From the NCBI GenBank assembly GCA_017871115.1, contig JAFCIZ010000003.1:125001-189000 (forward strand): a DNA stretch of 64,000 nt, in the 5' to 3' direction. The DNA comes from Cunninghamella blakesleeana (lineage: Eukaryota > Mucoromycota > Mucoromycetes > Mucorales > Cunninghamellaceae). The number at the start of each line of letters is the position of its first letter. Positions within the stretch are counted from its first letter, which is position 1. Below the pieces are notes generated by a model that searched no databases, was not told where the DNA came from, and was given only the letters and a program-made list of their open reading frames with translations. The position numbers and the translations under genes were made by a program. This document shows positions 38,383 through 49,172 of the stretch, piece by piece.

Positions 38383-40037
38383 CACCTCGGTCCAAAATGC
38401 CCAAGTGTTTACATTTTTTTTTTTTTTCGAAATAATTCAAGTTAATTTCTATATTAAATATGTGTATATACTGCATGAATATAATGTCCTAGTAATTGTC
38501 CTTTTATATTAAAAGCGCTATGTTTATATACATATCCAGTCCCGCGTAATATGTTGCTGAAAAAAAAAATTCATTTGGGCAATTTTGAACCTTGGTGCCC
38601 AAAAAAATTTTTTTTTTGAAAAATAGGTTTTATTGGTTTATGCTTTTTATATAAAATATGGTCGTTATCGGAGAATTACTTTTTCTTCATTTCTTTCTTG
38701 AATATCTAGTTTTTTTTTTTTTTTTTTAAATTAATTGATCTCTAATTTCGTAATTTCGACATTTCACAATGCACCCAATTAACAAAGCAAAGAAGTCAGA
38801 CATAATAGTAGCTTTGCAACATTGCGAACCACACAGAGATATAGCTCGTAAATTTAAAGTTTCTAAAGGAACAGTATTAAACATTAGTAAGACTTTAAAG
38901 AACATTCCTAAAAATAATGCTGGTCGGCCACATAGAATCTCTAAGGAATGCGAATCTCATTTGGTGACATCTTTCCAGCGAGGAAAATTAATGAATACAG
39001 TAGAAGCAGTAAAGTCCATAGGACGTAGTTATAATGTTAAAGTTAGCAAATCAACAATTCGTAGGGTACTTGTTGGGAAGGATTTGGTTGCACGAAAAAA
39101 AAAAACGGTTCCTCCACTAACTAAGAGCACCAAACGAAAGCGCCTAGAATTTGCTAAAAGGTACAAGGATTGGGGAGAAGCGGAGTGGTCAAAGGTTATC
39201 TTCGCAGATGAAAGTAGAGTGAATCGTTTTGGTGATGACGGCAATTTATGGACTTGGGGGAAAAAGAATGTACCTCGACAAGACTTTTCTTTCTCCGAGG
39301 TGCCAAAGGGGTTTGGTGGTTCAATTTCCGTTTGGGGCTGCATCACTGCTAAAGGTGTAGGCTTTTTATCACGACTACATTCCTACATGGATACTCCATT
39401 ATTTCTAGAAATAATGGATGATGAATTCATAAAGACTTTGGATTGGTATAACTTTGACAAAAGTCACGTTTTACTTTTGCAAGACAACGATCCTAAGCAT
39501 AAATCTATTGCATCCCAAAAATGGTACCAGAAGCATAATGTAGAATTATTATATTGGCCAACATACTCTCCAGATTTAAACCCAATAGAGAATATGTGGT
39601 CATTACTTAAGCAACAGCTGGTGAAAAACTATGATGAACCAGCTAAATCACTAGATGAACTATGGGAACGTATTGAAGTGATTTGGGAAAGTAAATATAT
39701 GAATGATATGGCAATTAAAGTCGTTAATTCAATGCCACACAGATGTCAATTAATAATAAAAAATAAAGGTGGTCGTATCCCTTATTAGTAGCTTTAGATA
39801 AAAAGAAATGTCATGTACACTACTCTTTTTTATTTTATTTTTTTTAATAAAAAATTTAAATGTGGTATATTGAAGCCATGCAATAGTGTATTCTCACAAT
39901 TGTTATTCATGGATAGATAGAGCTTTATTAGTGCTACACAATATACATTAGCTGTTATAGATTTATTAATAAATATTTAAATGAAATACAAAAAATATTA
40001 AAAATTGCAAAACACTTGGGCATTTTGGACTGAGGTG
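38383..40037 (+). mobile_element. Tc1-like family D copy D1, inside A3
   Basis: 1655 bp between TA at 38381-38382 and 40038-40039. Its short terminal repeats read CACCTCGGTCCAAAATGCCC at the left and the complement with one change at the right. It lies in the A3 leader, 8 bp before the A3 transposase ATG. Confidence 0.95.
38769..39788 (+). CDS. Tc1/mariner transposase, family D (D1)
   Basis: 339 residues starting MHPINKAKKSDIIVALQHCE. The N-terminal helix-turn-helix is around KFKVSKGTVLNISKT, with a basic NNAGRPHR linker and a second HTH around YNVKVSKSTIRRVL. The DDE triad is complete: VIFADESRVNRFG, LLQDNDPKHK and DLNPIENMW, with DD34E spacing. The predicted protein is identical to D2 (62238-63257), so both are recent and could be active. 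Confidence 0.95.
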   Translation: MHPINKAKKSDIIVALQHCEPHRDIARKFKVSKGTVLNISKTLKNIPKNNAGRPHRISKECESHLVTSFQRGKLMNTVEAVKSIGRSYNVKVSKSTIRRVLVGKDLVARKKKTVPPLTKSTKRKRLEFAKRYKDWGEAEWSKVIFADESRVNRFGDDGNLWTWGKKNVPRQDFSFSEVPKGFGGSISVWGCITAKGVGFLSRLHSYMDTPLFLEIMDDEFIKTLDWYNFDKSHVLLLQDNDPKHKSIASQKWYQKHNVELLYWPTYSPDLNPIENMWSLLKQQLVKNYDEPAKSLDELWERIEVIWESKYMNDMAIKVVNSMPHRCQLIIKNKGGRIPY

Positions 40038-40044
40038 TATCAAC

Positions 40045-41064
40045 ATGCGTCCTATTCAAAATTCCATCAAGAACCAAGTCATTAACCTTCTCAAACAAGG
40101 TAAATCTATGCGTCAAGTAGCAAAGGATGTTGGTGTAGGCTATGGAACAGTTCAAAAGTACTCTGCAGGTCTTGAACGGGAGATTCCTATGGCTGTTGGT
40201 GGTGCTGTATCCAAGCTCACTGGTAGAGACAAGTCCTTTTGTGTACATCAAGTGACCAAAGGAGGTAAAAGTAATGCTACTGAGGTGCGAAAGGCATTAA
40301 AGCAACATTTGGAAATCGATATAAGTGCTCAAACAGTCCGTAGAACACTTAAAGAAAAAGGATTAGGGTCCTTTGTCAAGCCAAAGAAACCTCTCCTCAG
40401 TGCCAAGAATGTTAAAGCTCGTTTAGCTTGGGCAAAAGCACACAAAGATTGGACTTTGGATGACTGGAGTCGTGTCATTTGGTCAGAGGAAACCAAAATT
40501 AATCGTTTTGGATCGGATGGACGCCGCTATGCTTGGAAAAGGGCCGAGGAAAAGCTTCAACCTAAACATGTCAAGCAAACAGTCAAACATGGTGGTGGAA
40601 ACATAATGGTTTGGGGATGCATTTCGTACGATGGCCCGGGTTACATGACTAAAATTGATACAGTTTTAGATAAGGAACTCTACCAAGCTATTTTGGAGCA
40701 TGAATTAGTGCATACATTTGACTGGTATGGCATGGATCAAAGCAAAATGGTCTTTCAACAAGATAACGATCCAAAACACACAGCCAAAACAGTCAAAGAA
40801 TACTTGGAAAACCAGCCTTTTTCGGTAATGGAATGGCCTGCACAGTCGCCTGACTTGAATCCCATTGAGAATATATGGGCTTTGGTGAAAAACAGGCTCT
40901 TTAGCAACTATACTACACCACCAAAAGGGATGTTAGACTTGTGGGACCGTACTCAGGAAGTATGGAATACAATCACGGCTGAAGATTGTAAAAAAGTGAT
41001 AGAAACAATGCCTAAACGTTGTAATGATGTAATAAAAGCAAAGGGCTATTGGATTGATTATTAA
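40045..41064 (+). CDS. Transposase of A3 (lineage II), Asp148 to Glu
   Basis: An uninterrupted 339-residue Tc1/mariner transposase. Its HTH reads VGVGYGTVQKYSAGL, the lineage II form. Trp136 is present, but the first catalytic residue reads WSEETKINRFG instead of WSDETK, so Asp148 is Glu. The second Asp (FQQDNDPKH) and the Glu (NPIENIW) are kept. From DDE chemistry I infer it is inactive or strongly impaired. D1 has separated it from its own promoter region. Confidence 0.93.
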   Translation: MRPIQNSIKNQVINLLKQGKSMRQVAKDVGVGYGTVQKYSAGLEREIPMAVGGAVSKLTGRDKSFCVHQVTKGGKSNATEVRKALKQHLEIDISAQTVRRTLKEKGLGSFVKPKKPLLSAKNVKARLAWAKAHKDWTLDDWSRVIWSEETKINRFGSDGRRYAWKRAEEKLQPKHVKQTVKHGGGNIMVWGCISYDGPGYMTKIDTVLDKELYQAILEHELVHTFDWYGMDQSKMVFQQDNDPKHTAKTVKEYLENQPFSVMEWPAQSPDLNPIENIWALVKNRLFSNYTTPPKGMLDLWDRTQEVWNTITAEDCKKVIETMPKRCNDVIKAKGYWIDY

Positions 41065-41554
41065 ATAAAGACTTTTTGTACCATTTATATTGTGTTTTAA
41101 TTATATTTTTAATTTTTTTGGTATCGCAACACAAGTGATCGAATGTGCCAATAATTTTCAAACACCATTTACTCCGCAACCCAAATATGGAAATGCATAT
41201 AAATATATTCATATGAAAGCCAATCAATAGAGCTTTCGATTGATATAAAAATTATGCATGGTTAAATAGTAAATTTTATTGATACAATTGATTTTATAAA
41301 AAAAACGAAAACATTCGATCACTTCTGGAAGCCACTGTATATGGAGTTTGCAAATTTTTAGACCATATTTACTTGGGAAAAAATTTACAGTATTATCAGA
41401 TCATTCTCCACTTAAATGGCTTATTAAATCACCAAAGCCTACTGGTATGGTAGCTCGTTGGATCACCTATTTAGCAGATTATGAATTTGAAGTAATATAC
41501 AGAAGTGGTAAAAAACAACAATCGGCTGATTTTCTCTCAAGACTTGGTTATTAA

Positions 41555-42155
41555 AATATATATATACAAAAAAAAAATTATATTTAATACAACAAGCGTC
41601 CAAGATGATTGAAGACGTTAAAAGCTAATCCAACAAATTAATATCAAGATTTTTATTTTTATTATCACAATAGTTTATTTTATACAACAAGCGTCCAAAG
41701 ACGATTGAAGACGTTAAAAGCTAATCTATTAACATAACATTATATTATTAACAATTATTTTACATTTATTTTTATTAGTTTTACAACAATTTTATACAAC
41801 AATATTATTCAAACAGTTTCTACAATAACACAACAATTATTTTTAATCAATAATCTATATACAATCAAAAAAAAAAAAAATTATATAAATATATAACACA
41901 CAACTTATAAATTATTTACAACAAACGCCCAAAGACGATTGAAGACGTAAAAAGCTATACTCACACTTCACAATCAACATATATATATTAACTTATCACT
42001 AAATAACAACTTTTACCTATCTTAATTCAACAAATCAACAAAGAATTTTTATCAATCAAAAAAAAAATTAAGCTAGTAACACAAAAAAAAAAAAAAAACA
42101 ATAGTAAACAATAGCATTAACACGCTTATCAAAAAGAAAAATTTAATTACTTAAT
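41555..42155 (+). other. Spacer between RNase H and integrase ORFs, element 1
   Basis: 601 nt, A-rich and non-coding in all frames. It contains three copies of a motif close to GCGTCCAAGACGATTGAAGACG followed by TTAAAAGCTA, at about 41595, 41691 and 41925. CGTC and GACG within the motif can pair, giving a small hairpin. Element 2 keeps the motif in its spacer (six copies). It is not an obvious intron: no clear donor after the RNase H stop or acceptor before the integrase ATG. Confidence 0.8.
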
Positions 42156-44025
42156 ATGGATCAACAATTAATGGATAATATAAAGCAATATTTAGTCACT
42201 TTAAAACTACCAAACAACATTACACCAAAAGAAAAAAGATATATACAAAGAAATTCACATAATTTTGTGGTACGATCAAACCAATTATACAAATATAATA
42301 TAGAACATCAAACATTAAGAAAAGTCCTAAATAAAACACAAGCTATGGAAGTTTTATTTATGTGTCACCAACATCCTTTAGGAGGTCATCTCGGTTATCA
42401 TAATACTCTATACAAGGTATCAACTAGATATTATTGGAATGCTATGGCCAAAGATATACAAGACTATGTTAAAAAATGTAGAAGATGTCAAACTACTGGA
42501 CCTAAAAAATTAAATGAATTTTTATATCCTGTTCCTGTAAAATCAAAACCTTTTGAACAATGGGGAATTGATGTCAAGCATGTTCCAACATCTAAAAGTG
42601 GATATCGTTACGTTATAGCTGCTATTGACTATCTTACTAAATGGGTGGAAGCACGAGCTCTTAAATATCAATCAACTTCGGAAATTGCTTTATTTATATA
42701 TGAAGAAATTATATGTAGACATGGCACGCCTCATCTTATTATATCGGATAATGGCACTCCTTTTGTTAGTGACTTAATCAATAAAGTTTGTAGACAATAT
42801 AATATTCATCATAATACTATTACTGTTGGAAACTCTCAAGCTAATGGATTAATAGAAAGATTTAATTCAACACTTGGATCAATTATCAAAAAAATTACAA
42901 CAACAGAAAAAGGATTATGGGATCAATACTTACCATCGGTATTATTTGCCTATCGCACAATAAAACAAAATTCAACAAAACAATCGCCATTTTATTTAAC
43001 ATATGGTTACAGTGGCTTCCAGAAGTGATCGAATGTTTTCGTTTTTTTTATAAAATCAACTGTATCAATAAAACTTACTATTCAACCATGCATGATTTAT
43101 ACATCAATCGAAAGCCCTGTTGATTGGTTTTCTTGTGAATATATTTATATGCATTTCCATATTTGGGTTGCGGAGTAAATGGTGTTTGAAAATTATTGGT
43201 ACATTCGATCACTTGTGTTGCGATACCAAAAAAATTAAAAATATAATTAAAACACAATATAAATGGTATAAAAAGTCTTTATTTAATAATCAATCCAATA
43301 GCCCTTTGCTTTTATTACATCATTACAACGTTTAGGCATTGTTTCTATCACTTTTTTACAATCTTCAGCCGTGATTGTATTCCATACTTCCTGAGTACGG
43401 TCCCACAAGTCTAACATCCCTTTTGGTGGTGTAGTATAGTTGCTAAAGAGCCTGTTTTTCACCAAAGCCCATATATTCTCAATGGGATTCAAGTCAGGCG
43501 ACTGTGCAGGCCATTCCATTACCGAAAAAAGCTGGTTTTCCAAGTATTCTTTGACTGTTTTGGCAGTGTGTTTTGGATCGTTATCTTGTTGAAAGACCAT
43601 TTTGCTTTGATCCATGCCATACCAGTCAAATGTATGCACTAATTCATGCTCCAAAATAGCTTGGTAGAGTTCCTTATCTAAAACTGTATCAATTTTAGTC
43701 ATGTAACCCGGGCCATCGTACGAAATGCATCCCCAAACCATTATGTTTCCACCACCATGTTTGACTGTTTGCTTGACATGTTTAGGTTGAAGCTTTTCCT
43801 CGGCCCTTTTCCAAGCATAGCGGCGTCCATCCGATCCAAAACGATTAATTTTGGTTTCGTCTGACCAAATGACACGACTCCAGTCATCCAAAGTCCAATC
43901 TTTGTGTGCTTTTGCCCAAGCTAAACGAGCTTTAACATTCTTGGCACTGAGGAGAGGTTTCTTTGGCTTGACAAAGGACCCTAATCCTTTTTCTTTAAGT
44001 GCTCTACGGACTGTTTGAGCACTTA

Positions 44026-45705
44026 CAGTGGCTTCCAGAAGTGTTCGAATGTTTTCGTTTTTTTTATAAAATCAATTGTATCAATAAAACTTATTATTTA
44101 ACCATGCATGATTTATACATCAATCGAAAGCCCTATTGATTGGCTTTCATATGAATATATTTATATGCATTTCCATATTTGGGTTGCGGAGTAAATGGTG
44201 TTTGAAAATTATTGGCACATTCGAACAGTTGTGTTGCGATGCCAAAAAAATACCACAACTTGTAATAAAACAATAATAGAGTATAAAATAACCTATAAAA
44301 TGTTAGAATAAACCTGTTTCGCACTTTCTTAGTTTAAATCTATAGCTAATATTCTATTTTTTATATATTTTTTATATCAATATTATCCATTTTTTAGTGA
44401 TCTGTTATCAACATGCGTCCTATTCAAAATTCCATTAAGAACCAAGTCATTAACCTTCTCAAACAAGGTAAATCTATGCGTCAAGTAGCAAAGGATGTTG
44501 GTGTAAGTTGTACAACTGTCCACAAGTACTCTGCAGGTCTTGAACGGGAGATTCCTATGGCTGTTGGTGGTGCTGTATCCAAGCTCACTGGTAGAGACAA
44601 GTCCTTTTGTGTACATCAAGTGACCAAAGGAGGTAAAAGTAATGCTACTGAGGTGCAGAAGGCATTAAAGGAACATTTGGAAATCGATATAAGTGCTCAA
44701 ACCGTCCGTAGAGCACTTAAAGAAAAAGGATTAGGGTCCTTTGTCAAGCCAAAGAAACCTCTCCTCAGTGCCAAAAATGTTAAAGCTCGTTTAGCTTGGG
44801 CAAAAGCACACAAAGATTGGACTTTGGATGACTGGAGTCGTGTCATTTGGTCAGAGGAAACCAAAATTAATCGTTTTGGATCGGATGGACGCCGCTATGC
44901 TTGGAAAAGGGCCGAGGAAAAGCTTCAACCTAAACATGTCAAGCAAACAGTCAAACATGGTGGTGGAAATATAATGGTTTGGGGATGCATTTCGTACGAT
45001 GGCCCGGGTTACATGACTAAAATTGATACAGTTTTAGATAAGGAACTCTACCAAGCTATTTTGGAGCATGAATTAGTGCATACATTTGACTGGTATGGCA
45101 TGGATCAAAGCAAAATGGTCTTTCAACAAGATAACGATCCAAAACACACAGCCAAAACAGTCAAAGAATACTTGGAAAACCAGCTTTTTTCGGTAATGGA
45201 ATGGCCAGCACAGTCGCCTGACTTGAATCCCATTGAGAATATATGGGCTTTAGTGAAAAACAGGCTCTTTAGCAACTATACTACACCACCAAAAGGGATG
45301 TTAGACTTGTGGGACCGTACTCAGGAAGTATGGAATACAATCACGGCTGAAGATTGTAAAAAAGTGATAGAAACAATGCCTAAACGTTGTAATGATGTAA
45401 TAAAAGCAAAGGGCTATTGGATTGATTATTAAATAAAGACTTTTTATACCATTTATATTGTGTTTTAATTATATTTTTAATTTTTTTGGTATCGCAACAC
45501 AACTGTTCGAATGTGCCAATAATTTTCAAACACCATTTACTCCGCAACCCAAATATGGAAATTCATATAAATATATTCATATGAAAGCCAATCAATAGGG
45601 CTTTCGATTGATGTATAAATCATGCATGGTTAAATAATAAGTTTTATTGATACAATTGATTTTATAAAAAAAACGAAAACATTCGAACACTTCTGGAAGC
45701 CACTG
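44026..45705 (+). mobile_element. Tc1-like family A copy A5 (lineage I), inside A4
   Basis: 1680 bp with TA at 44024-44025 and 45706-45707, inserted in the transposase gene of A4. Its ends carry GTGTTCGAATG. Confidence 0.95.
44413..45432 (+). CDS. Transposase of A5 (lineage I), Asp148 to Glu
   Basis: A full 339-residue frame. The HTH is SCTTVHK, Trp136 is present, and the first catalytic Asp is Glu (WSEETK). The second Asp and the Glu are present. It differs from A7 at very few sites, if any; both have NQLFSVMEW where A1, A2, A3 and A6 have NQPFSV. Likely inactive as a nuclease, but it may still bind ends. Confidence 0.93.
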   Translation: MRPIQNSIKNQVINLLKQGKSMRQVAKDVGVSCTTVHKYSAGLEREIPMAVGGAVSKLTGRDKSFCVHQVTKGGKSNATEVQKALKEHLEIDISAQTVRRALKEKGLGSFVKPKKPLLSAKNVKARLAWAKAHKDWTLDDWSRVIWSEETKINRFGSDGRRYAWKRAEEKLQPKHVKQTVKHGGGNIMVWGCISYDGPGYMTKIDTVLDKELYQAILEHELVHTFDWYGMDQSKMVFQQDNDPKHTAKTVKEYLENQLFSVMEWPAQSPDLNPIENIWALVKNRLFSNYTTPPKGMLDLWDRTQEVWNTITAEDCKKVIETMPKRCNDVIKAKGYWIDY

Positions 45706-46839
45706 TATATCGATTTCCAAATGTTCCTTTAATGCCTTTCGCACCTCAGTAGCATTACTTTTACCTCCTTTGGTCACTTGATGCACACAAAAGGACTTGT
45801 CTCTACCAGTGAGCTTGGATACAGCACCACCAACAGCCATAGGAATCTCCCGTTCAAGACCTGCAGAGTACTTTTGAACTGTTCCATAGCCTACACCAAC
45901 ATCCTTAGCTACTTGACGCATGGACTTACCTTGTTTGAGAAGGTTAATGACTTGGTTCTTAACAGAATTTTGAATAGGACGCATAATGATAACAGAGTAC
46001 TAAAAAATGGACAAAATTGATATAAAAAATATATAAAAAATAGAATATTAGCTATAGATTTGAACTAAGAAAGTGCGAAACAGGTTTATTCTAACATTTT
46101 ATAGGTTATTTTATACTCTATTATTGTTTTATTACAAGTTGTGGTATTTTTTTGGCATCGCAACACAAGTGATCGAATGTGCCAATAATTTTCAAACACC
46201 ATTTACTCCGCAACCCAAATATGGAAATGCATATAAATATATTCACAAGAAAACCAATCAACAGGGCTTTCGATTGATGTATAAATCATGCATGGTTGAA
46301 TAGTAAGTTTTATTGATACAGTTGATTTTATAAAAAAAACGAAAACATTCGATCACTTCTGGAAGCCACTGTATATTCCAAAAACACCTTTTGATCATAT
46401 AGACACGATAGTAGATTTTAATTCTTATAATTTTGAAAGCCAAATGATGCTCAGAACAAAAAAAGAAATCGTTGCACTAAATTTAATAAGACAACAAGCA
46501 GCAGAAAAAATTAAAAAATCACAAGAAAATCAGAAAAAGGCAATCGATAAGAAGGTAAATAATCGGGATCGTGAATGGAAACCTGCTTTCAGAATTGGTG
46601 AAATAGTTACTTTATACACTGGGATTCAATCAAACTCATGGTCTGGAAAGATATCGGATATGTGGCAAGGAAAATATACTATACACCAATCTCTCGGAAG
46701 AGGAACCTATCTTATAAAATCACTAGAAACAAATAACACAAGATTAAAACGTGTACATGGGAACCGACTCAAATTATTACAAATGCCTGATGTGTACTGG
46801 AATACACACATATGTAAAACATATGGAATAGATTTATAA

Positions 46840-47016
46840 AAAAAAAAAAATTCTTTTTATATAGATGAATATATAAACAAAACAAAACAATAACACAAAA
46901 AGATATAAAAAGTAATAATTATTAAATTATTGTCAAAAAAAAAAATTATAAAAAAAAAAAAAAAAATTATTATATTATTATTTTTCTTTCTTTCTTCAAT
47001 TTTTTTTATCAAGTAA
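46840..47016 (+). other. Spacer between integrase and ORF4, element 1
   Basis: 177 nt of A/T-rich sequence without an open frame and without the hairpin motif of the first spacer. Confidence 0.6.
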
Positions 47017-47149
47017 ATGGATATACCTATCAATCTCAATCGCCCTCCTGTGGACCAAGACCCTATATATGAAGAAGTTTTGGCTGCTTTCAAGGATGAT
47101 CTTTCAGAAGCAGAACTTTTGAAGCTATTTATAAAATACTCTTACCATA

Positions 47150-48829
47150 CAGTGGCTTCCAGAAGTGTTCGAATGTTTTCGTTTTTTTTATAAAATCAAT
47201 TGTATCAATAAAACTTATTATTTAACCATGCATGATTTATACATCAATCGAAAGCCCTATTGATTGGCTTTCATATGAATATATTTATATGCATTTCCAT
47301 ATTTGGGTTGCGGAGTAAATGGTGTTTGAAAATTATTGGCACATTCGAACAGTTGTGTTGCGATGCCAAAAAAATACCACAACTTGTAATAAAACAATAA
47401 TAGAGTATAAAATAACCTATAAAATGTTAGAATAAACCTGTTTCGCACTTTCTTAGTTCAAATCTATAGCTAATATTCTATTTTTTATATATTTTTTATA
47501 TCAATATTGTCCATTTTTTAGTGATCTGTTATCAACATGCGTCCTATTCAAAATTCCATTAAGAACCAAGTCATTAACCTTCTCAAACAAGGTAAATCTA
47601 TGCGTCAAGTAGCAAAGGATGTTGGTGTAAGTTGTACAACTGTCCACAAGTACTCTGCAGGTCTTGAACGGGAGATTCCTATGGCTGTTGGTGGTGCTGT
47701 ATCCAAGCTCACTGGTAGAGACAAGTCCTTTTGTGTACATCAAGTGACCAAAGGAGGTAAAAGTAATGCTACTGAGGTGCAGAAGGCATTAAAGGAACAT
47801 TTGGAAATCGATATAAGTGCTCAAACAGTCCGTAGAGCACTTAAAGAAAAAGGATTAGGGTCCTTTGTCAAGCCAAAGAAACCTCTCCTCAGTGCCAAAA
47901 ATGTTAAAGCTCGTTTAGCTTGGGCAAAAGCACACAAATATTAGACTTTAGATGACTGGAGTCGTGTCATTTGGTCAGACGAAACCAAAATTAATCGTTT
48001 TGGATCGGATGGACGCCGCTATGCTTGGAAAAGGGCCGAGGAAAAGCTTCAACCTAAACATGTCAAGCAAACAGTCAAACATGGTGGTGGAAATATAATG
48101 GTTTGGGGATGCATTTCGTACGATGGCCCGGGTTACATGACTAAAATTGATACAGTTTTAGATAAGGAACTCTACCAAGCTATTTTGGAGCATGAATTAG
48201 TGCATACATTTGACTGGTATGGCATGGATCAAAGCAAAATGGTCTTTCAACAAGATAACGATCCAAAACACACTGCCAAAACAGTCAAAGAATACTTGGA
48301 AAACCAGCCTTTTTCGGTAATGGAATGGCCTGCACAGTCACCTGACTTGAATCCCATTGAGAATATATGGGCTTTGGTGAAAAACAGACTCTTTAGCAAC
48401 TATACTACACCACCAAAAGGGATGTTAGACTTGTGGGACCGTACTCAGGAAGTATGGAATACAATCACGGCTGAAGATTGTAAAAAAGTGATAGAAACAA
48501 TGCCTAAACGTTGTAATGATGTAATAAAAGCAAAGGGCTATTGGATTGATTATTAAATAAAGACTTTTTGTACCATTTATATTGTGTTTTAATTATATTT
48601 TTAATTTTTTTGGTATCGCAACACAACTGTTCGAATGTGCCAATAATTTTCAAACACCATTTACTCCGCAACCCAAATATGGAAATGCATATAAATATAT
48701 TCATATGAAAGCCAATCAATAGGGCTTTCGATTGATGTATAAATCATGCATGGTTAAATAATAAGTTTTATTGATACAATTGATTTTATAAAAAAAACGA
48801 AAACATTCGAACACTTCTGGAAGCCACTG
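47150..48829 (+). mobile_element. Tc1-like family A copy A6 (lineage I)
   Basis: 1680 bp with TA at 47148-47149 and 48830-48831, inserted in ORF4 of element 1 (SYH|MYVDD). Confidence 0.95.
47537..48556 (+). pseudogene. Transposase of A6, nonsense at codon 136
   Basis: The same double change as A2 (Asp135 to Tyr, Trp136 to TAG) in an otherwise complete frame, with HTH SCTTVHK and Asp148 present. A2 and A6 lie in different genes of element 1 with clean TA duplications, so an already defective sequence was copied. Confidence 0.93.
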
Positions 48830-49172
48830 TATGTATGTTGATGACTATGCTACTATACAAAAGGTTAAACAAAATATGCAAGATACATATGCATCTCATT
48901 TGCTTCCTAATATTATGAAATACCTACACACTGCTCTTTCGAAACCAAATAATGCTAATAGTCTCTCATCTTATCGTAGAGAAAGGATGGTGTTGCTTAA
49001 TGAACTTTTTACACCTTTGGCCAAACCAAGATTTAATCAAATCTTTTTTAAAAAAGATACGCCGTGAAGATCCATGGGGAAAAGATTCCATTCTTGATGG
49101 TGAAGAATTAACTTTTGTAGGTGTTGCTCAGGTTAATAACGATGGAGGTCCATCTTCTCCTGGTGGTGAGGG

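Larger units (their letters stand above)
38001..41337 (+). mobile_element. Tc1-like family A copy A3 (lineage II), carrying D1
   Basis: TA at 37999-38000 and 41338-41339. Without the nested D1 and one TA it is 1680 bp. Both ends and both inner motifs have GTGATCGAATG. It is inserted in the RNase H region of element 1 between LAL and WSL. Confidence 0.95.
31744..41554 (+). pseudogene. pol: Protease-reverse transcriptase-RNase H frame of element 1, interrupted by three Tc1s
   Basis: Read as 31744-32542, 34225-35731, 37414-38000 and 41340-41554, this gives 3108 nt, 1036 codons including stop, with no other lesion. The N-terminal part is N/Q-rich and then K/R-rich. The aspartic protease motif is LIDSGAA|KSCMS, with A1 inserted inside it. 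RT has YRMVVDYRKLNAQT, FSALDLRSGFHQV and LPMGLVNSPATFQ; A2 splits the catalytic Y|IDD. RNase H has FIIVCDAST and ends QQSADFLSRLGY; A3 sits between LAL and WSL. The stop follows RNase H directly, so integrase is not part of this polyprotein. Confidence 0.9.
43283..45984 (-). pseudogene. Transposase of A4 (lineage II), split by A5
   Basis: The N-terminal part is 45984 down to 45706 and the C-terminal part 44025 down to 43283, with A5 inserted between EIDI and SAQTVRRAL. The HTH is GYGTVQK. Trp136 and Asp148 (WSDETKINRFG) are both intact, and the second Asp and Glu are kept. Without A5 this is the only family A copy in the window with no disabling change in the transposase. Confidence 0.92.
43010..46371 (-). 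mobile_element. Tc1-like family A copy A4 (lineage II), carrying A5
   Basis: TA at 43008-43009 and 46372-46373. Removing A5 and one TA leaves 1680 bp. Ends and inner motifs are of the GATCGAAT type. Confidence 0.95.
42156..46839 (+). pseudogene. Integrase ORF of element 1, interrupted by A4
   Basis: This is a separate ORF with its own ATG (MDQQLMDNIKQYL). Joined as 42156-43009 and 46374-46839 it is 1320 nt, 440 codons including stop. The zinc-binding HHCC domain is HPLGGHLGYHNTLY...KKCRRCQ. The catalytic core has WGIDVKHV (D), IISDNGTPFVSD (D) and NGLIERFNS (E). The C-terminal part (KPAFRIGEIVTLY...SDMWQGKYTI) is the usual GPY/F-like DNA-binding region. A4 sits between LTYGY and IPKTPFD. Apart from the insertion the frame is intact. 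Confidence 0.92.

Noticed and set aside
41552..42158. An intron joining RNase H to integrase in the gypsy elements
   Set aside because: No convincing donor near the RNase H stop and no pyrimidine-rich acceptor before the integrase ATG in either element; the separate ORF explains both copies better.
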